DNA from: CBCXVS01 sp965178525
GTDB lineage: Bacteria > Tectomicrobia > Entotheonellia > Entotheonellales > Entotheonellaceae
DNA length: 18,143 nucleotides
NCBI GenBank assembly: GCA_965178525.1
Contig: CBCXVS010000150.1
Location: forward strand, 1-18,143
Direction of reading: 5' to 3'
The notes below the pieces were generated by a model. That model was not told the origin of the DNA, made no database searches, and saw only the letters and a list, made by a program, of their open reading frames with translations. Of the stretch, positions 1 to 8,053 are shown piece after piece; positions within the stretch are counted from its first letter, which is position 1, and the number at the start of each line of letters is the position of its first letter. Position numbers and translations under genes: made by a program.

Positions 1-39
1 AACAAAGGTCGATTCGTTTCAGGCTTTTGAGTTTTTATT

Positions 40-3000
40 TCAACAAGTTGTCGCCGAATCACGGGAGGAACTTCGGACTAACGGGGCGATGTAGCCTTGG
101 GTCGTCTGTGCTTCGACGTTATCCGGAATACCGTCGTTGTCGGAGTCCAGGTCTTGATAGTCGGGAATCGTGTCACTATCCGAGTCCGTCGCGAGCGTCA
201 TGGCTCCTGGGCAAAGGGCTGAAATAAAGTAGCCCGGAACGGTACTGAGGCTTTGCATCTCGACAGAATCTGACGCGCCGGCATCTAACACCATAGACAT
301 GATGGTGGAGCCGTCAGAAGTCGCCCGAGTGGGTGAGGTGAGCGTGCCACCCGAAACCGAGGCAAGGGTCCCACCTGAAAACAGAGTGATCACATTGCCA
401 GCGGATAGATTGGCGACGTATACGATTCGTTCTGTTGAACCCGTGATAAAGGTAATAGCCATGATCGAATCACTGGGTTGAACCGCGGGTTGATTCGATC
501 CACCACCGACAGAAGTCGCATCCACAACAGCTGCTACACCGGCGCCGAATTCATCTTCAAAAAACACCTGTCCGCTGCACATCGGCGCGGTTTCATTCAC
601 AGTATCAACGACACCATTAAATTCAGCGCTGTCACTCAGACCTTCAACGGTATCCAGCACCCCATCATTATCATCGTCGATGTCGACGGCGTCAGTCACA
701 TGATCACGATCGATATCGTGTTGGGCGTTGACGGCATCAATTACCGCTTGCAACTCCGCCAGGGTGGGATTGAGCGGATCGGCGTAGGCAGGCAAGCCCA
801 GCGTGGTCGGATCGGCAAAGCCGACCTCATATTCGGCCAACAGGGTCGGATTGATACTGGTGAGGCCAGCGGCAGTGAGATCGGTGGCGGCAAAACCGCC
901 ATCGGCTGGGATATTAGAGACGGTGAGAATACCCACGAAGGTGGGGCAACCCGAGGCATCTACGGCGAGTCCGGAGGTGGTTCCGGCGCAGGTGTCGTTG
1001 GTGTCGCTAATGCCATCGCCATCGCCATCCAGAGGATTCTCCTCAAAATCAATGCCCCCACCTGAGCTCGCAGGTCCCGTGGCGCCATTGACACTGGCGG
1101 CAGCCGCGCTCGTGAACCCACTGTCATCGAACACAAAGGTGATGTCAGCCACATCGTCTGCATCTTGATGCGCTATTACATTGCCAGACAGCGTCAGCGT
1201 ACCGACCGTATCGCCAGCCGACAGTGCAATCGAACCGGTCAGACCTGCTGGGATGCCGTTAACGATCACTTCCGTGCCAATGTCCAGCACGTCATCGTTG
1301 TCGATGTCTTGGAAGGTATCGCCCGTGAGCGTGAAGACGATTTGGCCGTCCACCGAGCCGTCGTTGGCCACAACTTCGGTGAAACCGTTTGGTGCACCTA
1401 GATTGTAGGCGTAAATGGCATCTGCTGAATTGCTAGCAACAAGCAGCCTTGAATCATCATCCGCAACTTCAATGCTCAGAACATTGCCAGAGATTTCACC
1501 GGATAGCTCAAGCGTGGCAACATACGTTCCAGTGGAAATATCAAATGGCGTCGACAACGCGTATTCATGGACATCGTCGTTCGAAAGTCCCGCCATGAAC
1601 AGCCGAGTGCCGTCACTATTAAAGGCAACACCCGTCGGACTGGTATCTTGTGCGGAGACATCCAGCGAATCGACGAAGGCTCCGGTCGAGAGGTCATAGG
1701 GGGTCGCAAGACTGTACTCGATGACGGTATCACCATCGTATCCCGCAAAGAACACCTTCGTCCCGTCGTTATTAAGCTTCATGCCTCCCCAGGAGCTAGT
1801 CACGTTTAGCCGGAGATTCAATGAATCGGTTAACGTTGCAGTCGAGACATCGAACGCGGTCGACAGCGCGAATTCGTAGGCCGAAGCGGAACCAAGGTCC
1901 AGAATGTACATCTTGGTCCCATCAGCGTTAAAGTCAACGTCCGATGGGTTTGAGAATCCGTGTACACCTTGAGAAATAGAAAGCTGCTGTACAAACGTTG
2001 CCGTGCTGATATCGTACGCGACAGACAGATCGAACTCCTGAACTACCGAAGCTGTTGCCAATCCCGTGACATACATCTTGCTGCCATCGCTATTGAACGC
2101 GACACCAGACGGGTTGTTATTAACCCCTGAACTCAGCGAGGAAGCGAAGGAAGCCGCAGATACATCGGCCGCACCGCCGTAGGTGATCTCGTAATTGTTG
2201 TCCAAGAAATCCACACCACCAACACCGCTGACTGGCGTAGCAGAGCCGGAGCCGGTCACATTGGCCGCAGTCGCTGTGGCAAAGGCTGTGTCATCAAAGA
2301 CAGCAGTGGCAAGATCGAAGGGTGTTGACAGAGCCCATATTTCGACATGCTGATCAGCTAATAGATTGTTAGTCAAATTTCCCGTACCACCGACCAACAT
2401 CCGAGTGCCGTCAGCGCTTATCTCTACAGCGAGACCAGACCATAGTTCCACCGCAACATTACTCGTGAAAGTGGCGGTAGAAATATCGAAACCACCCGTC
2501 ACACCGCCGCCGTAGGTGATCTCGTAAACCAGCGCGGCATTAACCGCGTCAATCACCGCTTGCAACTCAGCCAGAGTCGGATTGAGCGGATCGGCGTAGG
2601 CGGGCAAGCCCAGCGTGGTTGGATCGGCAAATCCCGCTTCGTACTCGGCTAACAGGTTTGGATTGATATTGGCAAGACTCGCACCCGTGAGGTCGCTGGC
2701 GCTAAAGCCGCCATCGGCTGGATCGTCAGAGACTGCGACAATGCTGACCGGCGTCGGACAGCCCGAGGCGGTCACGCCAAGACCAGACGTCGTACCGGCA
2801 CAGGTATCGATGGTATCGGAGACGCCATCGCCGTCGGCATCGAGCACGCTGAGGGTGAAGACATCGCCGTCAGCCAGATTGGCACTGGCAAAGGTGACCA
2901 CGCCAGCACTCGAAGCGGTCGCCGCCACTTGGGTGGCATCGCTGAAGTCGGTATCCGCGCTATCGATAAGAAGCACGAGATCACTGGCTGGGGTACCGGT

Positions 3001-3723
3001 GAGCGAGGGTACGTTCATCGTCAGTTCGACGTTGCCCACATCACCGCCGGTTTCGTCGGCGCGCCAGATGCGCTCAAGGCGAGTGTGACTGGCGGGGGCG
3101 CCGGTGGTGGTGAGGGTAGTGGGGCCGCCATCATGACCCCAGGTCAGGAATTGCAAGTCACTGCCGAAGCTGTTGGCATTGGCGGCATTGTTCGCCGCAA
3201 TACTGCCGAGGCCCATGGTTACGATACGATTGCTATTAACGCTGAGGGATTGCTTTTGGCTGAGGCCAGAGGCGTCATCGCGGCCGATACCGGCAATGTT
3301 ATTGCTGTAAGCTACATTTGTGGTAGCATCCCACATCTTGGTCGTGCCATCGGAAGCCAAGTAATCCGTTGCGAGCGTCTGATCGAGGGTAATTCCATAT
3401 TTGAGAGCTAGGTAAGATTCAATCTGCTGTCTGTTTGACCCTGAATTGGGCGAAGTGTAGTAAATAATCTCGGCCACTCGACCATCCAAATCACCATTTG
3501 TACCAATCGAAACATTTCCATTTGCATTTATTCCACCAAAAAATTGTCCCACTCCGGTTCCATCAAGCCCATTAACCCAAGTGGTTAAAACACTACTTAA
3601 GGCATCTGCAATAGCTATATGCCAAGAACCCTCAGGAGCACTTGCAACCGAACCCCCATTATGAAAGTTATTACCAAAAGCTTCTATTCTCTCGTTAGAA
3701 GTACTACCATCCCAGTCCCACAA
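40..3723 (-). CDS. C-terminal part of a frameshifted modular surface protein (LamG-like/DUF8202-type, beta-propeller, thrombospondin type-3 repeats)
   Basis: This is the downstream part of a large secreted protein whose N-terminal part is encoded at 3684-4766 in another frame. In order it shows: the rest of a LamG/concanavalin-like domain beginning with DLWDWDG; a region typical of DUF8202-type adhesins (SYLALKYGI, IAGIGRDD, RLERIWRADETGG); a calcium-binding type-3 motif (DADGDGVSD); a 102-residue module; five or six 50-residue blades with the recurring pattern FDISTATF...GVAFNSDGT...VYEYALSTP, which should fold as a beta-propeller; a second copy of the 102-residue module; and more Asp-rich type-3 repeats (DSDNDGIPD). 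There are no catalytic residues, so a binding or adhesion role at the cell surface is inferred. The frame is open back to about 3780, so the ATG at 3723 is probably not a true start. The last 17 residues do not continue the type-3 pattern, which suggests a second break near the window edge. Confidence 0.8.
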   Translation of the reverse strand: MWDWDGSTSNERIEAFGNNFHNGGSVASAPEGSWHIAIADALSSVLTTWVNGLDGTGVGQFFGGINANGNVSIGTNGDLDGRVAEIIYYTSPNSGSNRQQIESYLALKYGITLDQTLATDYLASDGTTKMWDATTNVAYSNNIAGIGRDDASGLSQKQSLSVNSNRIVTMGLGSIAANNAANANSFGSDLQFLTWGHDGGPTTLTTTGAPASHTRLERIWRADETGGDVGNVELTMNVPSLTGTPASDLVLLIDSADTDFSDATQVAATASSAGVVTFASANLADGDVFTLSVLDADGDGVSDTIDTCAGTTSGLGVTASGCPTPVSIVAVSDDPADGGFSASDLTGASLANINPNLLAEYEAGFADPTTLGLPAYADPLNPTLAELQAVIDAVNAALVYEITYGGGVTGGFDISTATFTSNVAVELWSGLAVEISADGTRMLVGGTGNLTNNLLADQHVEIWALSTPFDLATAVFDDTAFATATAANVTGSGSATPVSGVGGVDFLDNNYEITYGGAADVSAASFASSLSSGVNNNPSGVAFNSDGSKMYVTGLATASVVQEFDLSVAYDISTATFVQQLSISQGVHGFSNPSDVDFNADGTKMYILDLGSASAYEFALSTAFDVSTATLTDSLNLRLNVTSSWGGMKLNNDGTKVFFAGYDGDTVIEYSLATPYDLSTGAFVDSLDVSAQDTSPTGVAFNSDGTRLFMAGLSNDDVHEYALSTPFDISTGTYVATLELSGEISGNVLSIEVADDDSRLLVASNSADAIYAYNLGAPNGFTEVVANDGSVDGQIVFTLTGDTFQDIDNDDVLDIGTEVIVNGIPAGLTGSIALSAGDTVGTLTLSGNVIAHQDADDVADITFVFDDSGFTSAAAASVNGATGPASSGGGIDFEENPLDGDGDGISDTNDTCAGTTSGLAVDASGCPTFVGILTVSNIPADGGFAATDLTAAGLTSINPTLLAEYEVGFADPTTLGLPAYADPLNPTLAELQAVIDAVNAQHDIDRDHVTDAVDIDDDNDGVLDTVEGLSDSAEFNGVVDTVNETAPMCSGQVFFEDEFGAGVAAVVDATSVGGGSNQPAVQPSDSIMAITFITGSTERIVYVANLSAGNVITLFSGGTLASVSGGTLTSPTRATSDGSTIMSMVLDAGASDSVEMQSLSTVPGYFISALCPGAMTLATDSDSDTIPDYQDLDSDNDGIPDNVEAQTTQGYIAPLVRSSSRDSATTC
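724..1029 (-). repeat. 102-codon module, copy B (C-terminal)
   Basis: Encodes DGDGDGISD...AELQAVIDAVNA. It aligns without gaps over all 102 residues to the module at 2536-2841; I count 83 identical residues, and the last 33 (from FADPTTLGLP onward) are all identical. The two copies flank the beta-propeller block. Confidence 0.9.
2536..2841 (-). repeat. 102-codon module, copy A (N-terminal)
   Basis: Encodes DADGDGVSD...AELQAVIDAVNA, exactly the same length (306 bp) as the copy at 724-1029. After it the protein enters the propeller (ALVYEITYGGG); after copy B it enters type-3 repeats (QHDIDRDHVTD). The copies are direct repeats about 1.5 kb apart. Confidence 0.9.
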
Positions 3724-4766
3724 ATCCGGAAACGTACCCGCCGGCCTGATCTTTGGTTGTAGACAAAAATCATTTGATAATCAGGAGTACCTGTAAGACC
3801 GTAATTCGCACCATTGAGACGATCATTGGTTGTATTGTCAAAATCAAGGTATTGATTGAAATTCACATTATCAGATGTGGATATAAAATTTGGTGCTCCT
3901 GAACCGGGCGTCATATCTCCACCATTACCTGATTGATCTGCCCAAGACGTAATATTCGTATTATCTCCACCACTACTCACTCCAGCATCCGCCTTGAGCC
4001 AGAGCTGGAGATTCGTAGTGACACCGCCAGGCCCTAGCAGCAACATGAGTGTACAGGGGGCGGGTTGAGCAAACGGCGTCACGTCATCGGTATCCCAATT
4101 GACACTCGCCGTGATGGCGGCGCGAAGGACGGCGGGTGTATCGGTATCCAGCGTACAGTTGTAGCGAGCATTATCCACTTCTGGCGCAATGGATATCGAG
4201 TTGAGCCCATCCGTAAACACCGAGGGCTGCGCCGAGGAATTGCTGTCGCTGGCATCCGCGTTCCAGTTGCCGTTCATCTGGATGGCGGCGATGAATGCCG
4301 ACTCATCCCCAGCCGTTGGCGTCGTGCCTTGGTAGGCGAAGAGCTGATCCCCCGAGGCGGCGAGCTGGATACCGGAGCTGGAGCCTGACAAGGTACCCGG
4401 TGTGTTGCTGGCATCGTCGGTGACCACCGGCCCCGTGGCGATGGTGATCTGGCGGCCTGCCGAGTAGGCGCTGGTGAACGTCAAGGTCACCGTGCCCTCC
4501 CCGCTGCGGAAGCCGCCCGCAGCAAACCAGCCATTGTCGGTGAAGGTGATCGTCGTGCCGACATCGACGTCCTTGAACAACACGAACGAAAATTCATTGT
4601 TGCCGTCGGCGTTATAGCCGGTAAACGCAATATCGCCCAGCGCCAAGGGCGTCTGGGCGATCGCGGTACTGGAAACGGCCATGAGGGTGAGCACAATCAA
4701 CACCGGCAGCATCCATCGGGTCAGACCCCATTTCCTGGTCTGACGAGTGGGTGACGAAGGGGGCAT
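3684..4766 (-). CDS. N-terminal part of the same surface protein, with signal peptide
   Basis: Start chosen at 4766: GAGAAGGA lies seven bases upstream, and the next residues form a signal peptide (charged start, hydrophobic core LPVLIVLTLMAVSS, cleavage after AIA before QTP). The longer open frame reaching 4994 would put 76 Pro/Arg-rich residues before the signal, so I rejected it. The mature part starts with a domain common in modular bacterial surface proteins (IAFTGYNADGNNEFSFVLF, FTDNGWFAAGGFRSGEGT), roughly residues 40-230. It then enters a LamG/concanavalin-type domain (NLQLWLKADAGV, ITSWADQSGNGGD). The frame breaks in that domain: after VYNQRSG it continues as unrelated Arg-rich residues and stops at 3684, while the expected continuation PAGTFPDLWDWDG is in the frame of the 40-3723 segment. 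The ends overlap by 40 bp. Exported to the envelope or secreted; ligand unknown. Confidence 0.8.
   Translation of the reverse strand: MPPSSPTRQTRKWGLTRWMLPVLIVLTLMAVSSTAIAQTPLALGDIAFTGYNADGNNEFSFVLFKDVDVGTTITFTDNGWFAAGGFRSGEGTVTLTFTSAYSAGRQITIATGPVVTDDASNTPGTLSGSSSGIQLAASGDQLFAYQGTTPTAGDESAFIAAIQMNGNWNADASDSNSSAQPSVFTDGLNSISIAPEVDNARYNCTLDTDTPAVLRAAITASVNWDTDDVTPFAQPAPCTLMLLLGPGGVTTNLQLWLKADAGVSSGGDNTNITSWADQSGNGGDMTPGSGAPNFISTSDNVNFNQYLDFDNTTNDRLNGANYGLTGTPDYQMIFVYNQRSGRRVRFRICGTGMVVLLTRE
3730..3783 (-). other. Frameshift joining the two halves of the surface protein
   Basis: Reading on the minus strand, the upstream frame gives a normal domain sequence up to about VYNQRSG (near 3750), and the downstream frame gives a normal sequence from about PAGTFPDLWDWDG. 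Both frames stay open only between the TGA at 3783-3781 and the stop at 3684, so the shift must lie there. One missing base in a GC-rich run (GGCCGGCGGG, minus strand) would explain it. There is no obvious slippery heptamer, so programmed shifting is unlikely. Confidence 0.75.
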
Positions 4767-5170
4767 AGTCGTGTCCTTCTCCAGTGGCTTTGTCCATTGG
4801 ATACGTAACGGCCGTCTCGTGCACGGGAGCGTCAAACCCGCTCGGTGTGGGGCTCGACGTGGTGTGGTCGTTAGTTGAGTGGCAGGAGGCGGCTTCATTT
4901 GGTGTCCTTCTGAGACGCTTAACGGTTTGTCCTCATCGGTCCATGGCACAGGCCAAGCGCTGACTGCGCAATGGGTGGGACAGGGCAGACGCATGAATAC
5001 AACTGTTTCCTGCTGCAGTCAGCACAGATACCCTCAGTTGGCCGTATGTAAACATGATGTCGTTACCAGATTGTCTTTTGTTGGGTGTCAAATAGACATT
5101 TGTTTTGAGATATTGAGAATAATGTATCCAAAGGAACCTAGAGTTTGCCAAAGAAAATCACGGAAAAAAT

Positions 5171-5259
5171 ATGAATAATTTATGAATAGAGATGAATACT
5201 TGATGAAGTTAAAGTGAAGTTGTGGGATGAAGGGTGATAGATGTATGAAGCTATATGAA
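5171..5259. promoter_or_regulatory. Helically phased ATGAA (TTCAT) motif array
   Basis: ATGAA occurs at 5171, 5182, 5192 and 5203, a variant GTGAA at 5214, then ATGAA at 5227, 5245 and 5255. The first five are 10-11 bp apart, one DNA turn. On the minus strand this reads as direct repeats of TTCAT, the geometry used by OmpR/PhoB-type response regulators. It lies about 400 bp upstream of both divergent genes. Regulatory function is inferred from spacing only. Confidence 0.35.
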
Positions 5260-5351
5260 TGAATAAGATTTAGCGTACAGTTTGGTGTGGGTAGAGTCGT
5301 CAATAGACGGTTTAGCAGACTTGGTGTTTCTTGATGTTCTTTGTGGATCCA

Positions 5352-5377
5352 CGAAGGACGCGAAGGAGCGCGAAGGA
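5352..5377. repeat. Triple CGAAGGA repeat
   Basis: Three copies of CGAAGGA at 5352, 5361 and 5371, preceded by GGATCCA. The phrase resembles a short G-rich repeat I associate with intergenic regions of several uncultivated bacterial genomes. Only this copy is in the window, so its dispersed nature cannot be shown here. Confidence 0.5.
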
Positions 5378-5671
5378 AGACAGGAAGAGAGCTTGTGGGA
5401 AAGTCAATCCGCTGTAAGGCGGCGCGCTTATCCTCAGATAGATGTGAAAGCAATAAGGTCAGACCCACATGGCGCATACCTACCCTTGAACGGGAGGTTT
5501 CAAGGCGGTATGATCACAACACGAGCCTGGGGTAAGCGGCTAGTACGGGCCTGTTTCCATGATCTGCACGTTATTAGTGGATCGCCGTTCATGTCCTCGA
5601 TGCGATTCGTCGCGGCGAAAATCCGAACCCCGTGGCTAATGAGGTGACCCACAAGACCATAGGAGCCGTCG

Positions 5672-6253
5672 ATGGCAAGGGAGATAACCATCCTCAAGCT
5701 CGATCCGGACGATGCGGGAATGCGGATCACGGCTGAGGAATTTGCCAATGCAGACTTTCAGGATCCCTACCTATACGAACGCGTGAAAGGACGGCTTGTT
5801 GTCATGTCACCAGCCGGGCCAGAGCATCGGAAGGTTTCGCGTCCCTTTCGCCGTGAGCTCGGCGGATACTGGCAGCAGCACTCGGATGTGATTGAAGATG
5901 TCGATACCGAAGGATGGGTTACAACTGGCCCCAATGACGATCGTATCGCCGATATCTGCGTGTATCTGGTAGGCTCATCTGATACCGACATCCCTGATCG
6001 CGTGCCTGATATCATTTTCGAGTTCGTCAGTGAAAGCCGGTCGGATCAAGAACGCGATTATATTCACAAGCGAGCAGAGTACTATGCCATCGGCGTCAAG
6101 GAGTATGTGATTGTCGACCGGTTCAAACAAACGGCGCTCGTGCTCACATGGAATGCGGGTGATTATACCGAACGCGTGTTACGTCCCGAAGATACGTACA
6201 CAACACCAATGTTGCCAGGTCTAGAAGTGTTGCTTAGCCATGTGTTCAGGTAG
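5672..6253 (+). CDS. Uma2 family protein (PD-(D/E)XK nuclease-like fold)
   Basis: A 193-residue protein, the usual length for the Uma2 (DUF820) family. Family hallmarks: LYERVKGRLVVMSPAGPEHRKV near residues 34-54, an acidic strand RIADICVY with Asp94, the EFVSES strand with Glu117, and the Lys/Tyr helix HKRAEYYAIGVKEYVIVD (Lys133, Asp149). This is the expected layout of a restriction-endonuclease-like active site. The family is widespread and expanded in cyanobacteria and uncultivated bacteria; its substrate is not established. The start ATG is supported by AGGAG six bases upstream. The stop lies 19 bases before the next gene in the same direction, so the two are probably co-transcribed. No restriction methylase or specificity gene is nearby, so a stand-alone role is more likely than restriction. 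Confidence 0.9.
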   Translation: MAREITILKLDPDDAGMRITAEEFANADFQDPYLYERVKGRLVVMSPAGPEHRKVSRPFRRELGGYWQQHSDVIEDVDTEGWVTTGPNDDRIADICVYLVGSSDTDIPDRVPDIIFEFVSESRSDQERDYIHKRAEYYAIGVKEYVIVDRFKQTALVLTWNAGDYTERVLRPEDTYTTPMLPGLEVLLSHVFR

Positions 6254-6272
6254 ACATACACAGCGTACACCC

Positions 6273-6806
6273 ATGACCCGCGAAGCCTTCACGGCGGTTC
6301 TGGCGGCACATTTTGAAGCGCACCGGGCACTTGAGCCGCAGGATGTCTATAAGCTCATCTACCAACGCGTCTTCGGGCCGGAACACCTCATCGACGATAG
6401 CCGTACCGCACAAGAACACCTGTACCTCGAAATCCTGCGATTACCCGAGACGCCAGCCGTGATGCCGCTGCTTGAACCGTTGTCATCAGAGCTGTGCCGT
6501 GTCAATCTGCAGCCGTTCGTGCAGGGTGGCGGCGGCATCGGTGTGCTCTGGCGCATCTTTCGGCAGACGGCCCGTGAGTATCAGCCTGGCAGTCGGGTTG
6601 ATCTAGCGCATGACTGGCGGCGCTTCCTCGCGACGCCCTGGGCCGGGCGCTATGCCCCGGAAATTCTCGAACAATTTTGGCAGCGTATGGCCACCGCCGA
6701 TTTCCCCCCTGTGCGTCACAGTCGGGGCTATGCCGAGGCCAATGCGCCGCATTATCGGGTGGTCCTCCGGCGGATTGCGGAATGCGGATTGCGGAATGCG
6801 GAATGA
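6273..6806 (+). CDS. Conserved hypothetical protein (VYKLIYQRVFGPEHL / PPVRHSRGY motifs)
   Basis: A 177-residue soluble protein with no signal peptide or membrane segment. It carries two features I associate with an uncharacterised bacterial family: an N-terminal helix with DVYKLIYQRVFGPEHLI (residues about 24-40) and a C-terminal FPPVRHSRGYAEANAPHYRVV. The conserved His residues could bind a metal or phosphate, but no function can be assigned. The ATG at 6273 is chosen because an upstream in-frame ATG at 6240 lies inside the Uma2 gene; no good ribosome binding site is visible, which fits translational coupling. The last 12 residues (RRIAECGLRNAE) are encoded by a 7-bp tandem repeat and are probably not ancestral. 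The stop codon overlaps the ATG of the next frame. Confidence 0.6.
   Translation: MTREAFTAVLAAHFEAHRALEPQDVYKLIYQRVFGPEHLIDDSRTAQEHLYLEILRLPETPAVMPLLEPLSSELCRVNLQPFVQGGGGIGVLWRIFRQTAREYQPGSRVDLAHDWRRFLATPWAGRYAPEILEQFWQRMATADFPPVRHSRGYAEANAPHYRVVLRRIAECGLRNAE
6771..6805 (+). repeat. Five tandem 7-bp units (CGGATTG / CGGAATG)
   Basis: Units at 6771, 6778, 6785, 6792 and 6799 read CGGATTG, CGGAATG, CGGATTG, CGGAATG, CGGAATG. The array runs through the 3' end of the upstream gene; its last unit supplies bases of both the upstream TGA stop and the first ATG of the peroxidase frame. Similar arrays are familiar from intergenic DNA of Poribacteria-, Planctomycetes- and Tectomicrobia-like genomes, from memory. 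Confidence 0.9.
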
Positions 6807-8040
6807 TGGGGACTTTGAGGCCTGGGGGGATTGGGCTGAAGCGTGGGCTGGTTGGGCTGCTCGTTCTGGTGGGGAGTGTCATCGGGAGTGTATGGGCGCA
6901 GGTGGCGTTGCCGCACCGTGATGATGGGGTGAGCGATGCGGTGATGCGTCAACGCATCCTGCAAGTTTATCCAAAAGGTCTGCCCGAGGTGGAGCACCCC
7001 TGGTTTAATCCACCTAGTGCGGCGAAGATTGCTCTGGGCAACATGTTATTTTTCGATCCTCATCTTTCGCGTTGTGGCACAGTGGCGTGTGCGTCCTGCC
7101 ATGATCCGGCGTATGGGTATGCCTCTCCCTATCAGGTGCCGCCGGGGTGCGGCAGGGCGCGCGGCGCCCATCGCTGTATGCGGCGTATCAGAGCCATTTT
7201 TTCTGATGGGCGCAACTGAGCAACAGGCGCTTTTGCCCGTCGTGTCGCCTCATGAATTGGGGAATACGTGGGATGCGGTGGTGACCTATCTGCAAACCGG
7301 ACGGCATACGTCTACCGATACCGTCTATCCGGATCGGTACGCGCAATACGGGCAATACTTTGCCGAGGTCTTTCAAGGCGAGATCACGCCGGTGACGGTA
7401 TCACGCGCGCTAGCGGCCTATGAGCGGACCATCGTCACACACGATGCGCCGTTCGATCGCTGGTTGGCCGGCGACGATGCGGCCTTGACGCCGCTACAAA
7501 AACGAGGTCTCGCGGTCTTTTTCGGCCGGGCGAATTGTGTGGTTTGTCATCCGCCACCGTTGTTTACGGACGATGCCTTTCATAATATAGCCGTACCTCA
7601 AGCCGGTTTTGAAGTGTCCCATCTGTTTCCGTATAATGCCACCATTCGCGCCGCCGTAGAGGCCCAGGGCTGGGCTGTGCCGCCGGATGTCGATCTCGGC
7701 CGCCAGGAGGCGCCGGCGCTACAATCGGCCTCTCATGCCTTGGGGGCCTTTAAAACCCCTACGCTGCGCAACGTGACGTTGCATCGTCCTTACATGCACA
7801 ACGGCGTCTTTCCGACCTTGGAAGCGGTCATGCGTCACTACGAACGCCTGGTGGCAGGTGACGTACACCCCCCTGGTGGGGAAGCTGGCCTTTTATGTCC
7901 GCTACCGCAAGGCCTTTTTTGGCGCACAAGGCGGCGGCAAGCCCGATGATCGCGTTGCGGTGGTCGCCTTCATGCACGCCTTGGAAGGGACGACACCCCA
8001 TCTCGCAGCTCAGGGCCAACGTACGGATCCTTTGCCATGA
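6803..8040 (+). pseudogene. Di-haem cytochrome c peroxidase / MauG-like protein, frameshifted
   Basis: An intact version would be a periplasmic di-haem peroxidase of the CcpA/MauG family, using two c-type haems to reduce peroxide or oxidise a partner protein. Visible: a signal peptide (LKRGLVGLLVLVGSVIGSVWA, cleaved before QVALP); the start FNPPSAAKIALGNMLFFDPHLSR; the first haem site CASCH at 7088-7102; the second CVVCH at 7536-7550; FKTPTLRNVTLHRPYMHNG; and the C-terminal PLVGKLAFYVRYRKAFFG...VVAFMHALEGTTP. These lie in three different frames. The first ends near 7150, the ARRPSLYAAYQSHFF part uses a second frame to a TGA at 7204, the central 650 bp uses a third, and the C-terminus returns to the second frame from about 7860. 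Two breaks sit beside homopolymers (TTTTTT, CCCCCC). As written it cannot give a functional protein. Confidence 0.85.
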
Positions 8041-8053
8041 AAGCAGAATCGCT

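Larger units (their letters stand above)
4767..5671. other. Gene-free region with an AT-rich phased motif array and a dispersed-type repeat
   Basis: Open frames here look non-coding (low complexity, no ribosome binding site, no recognisable domain). The stretch 5085-5280 is clearly AT-rich compared with its neighbours and contains the ATGAA array listed separately. A perfect -35-like TTGACA lies on the minus strand at 5091-5086, but the matching -10 is poor. At 5352-5377 there is a triple CGAAGGA repeat. This region should hold the promoters for the surface protein (minus) and for Uma2 (plus), since the two genes diverge from it. Confidence 0.6.

Noticed and set aside
4767..4994. 76-residue N-terminal extension of the surface protein
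   Set aside because: It would bury the signal peptide; a good ribosome binding site precedes the ATG at 4766.
5088..5477. 129-codon minus-strand frame
   Set aside because: Built from the AT-rich TTCAT array and the CGAAGGA repeat; low complexity, no domain.
5578..5736. Short plus-strand frame reading VHVLDAIRRGENPNPVANEV, possible gene remnant before Uma2
   Set aside because: It looks protein-like, but it overlaps the Uma2 start, has no start codon and no family that I recognise.
8041..8053. Cobalamin riboswitch upstream of cobT
   Set aside because: The gene follows the peroxidase remnant by 14 bases, leaving no room, and no B12-box-like sequence was seen further upstream.
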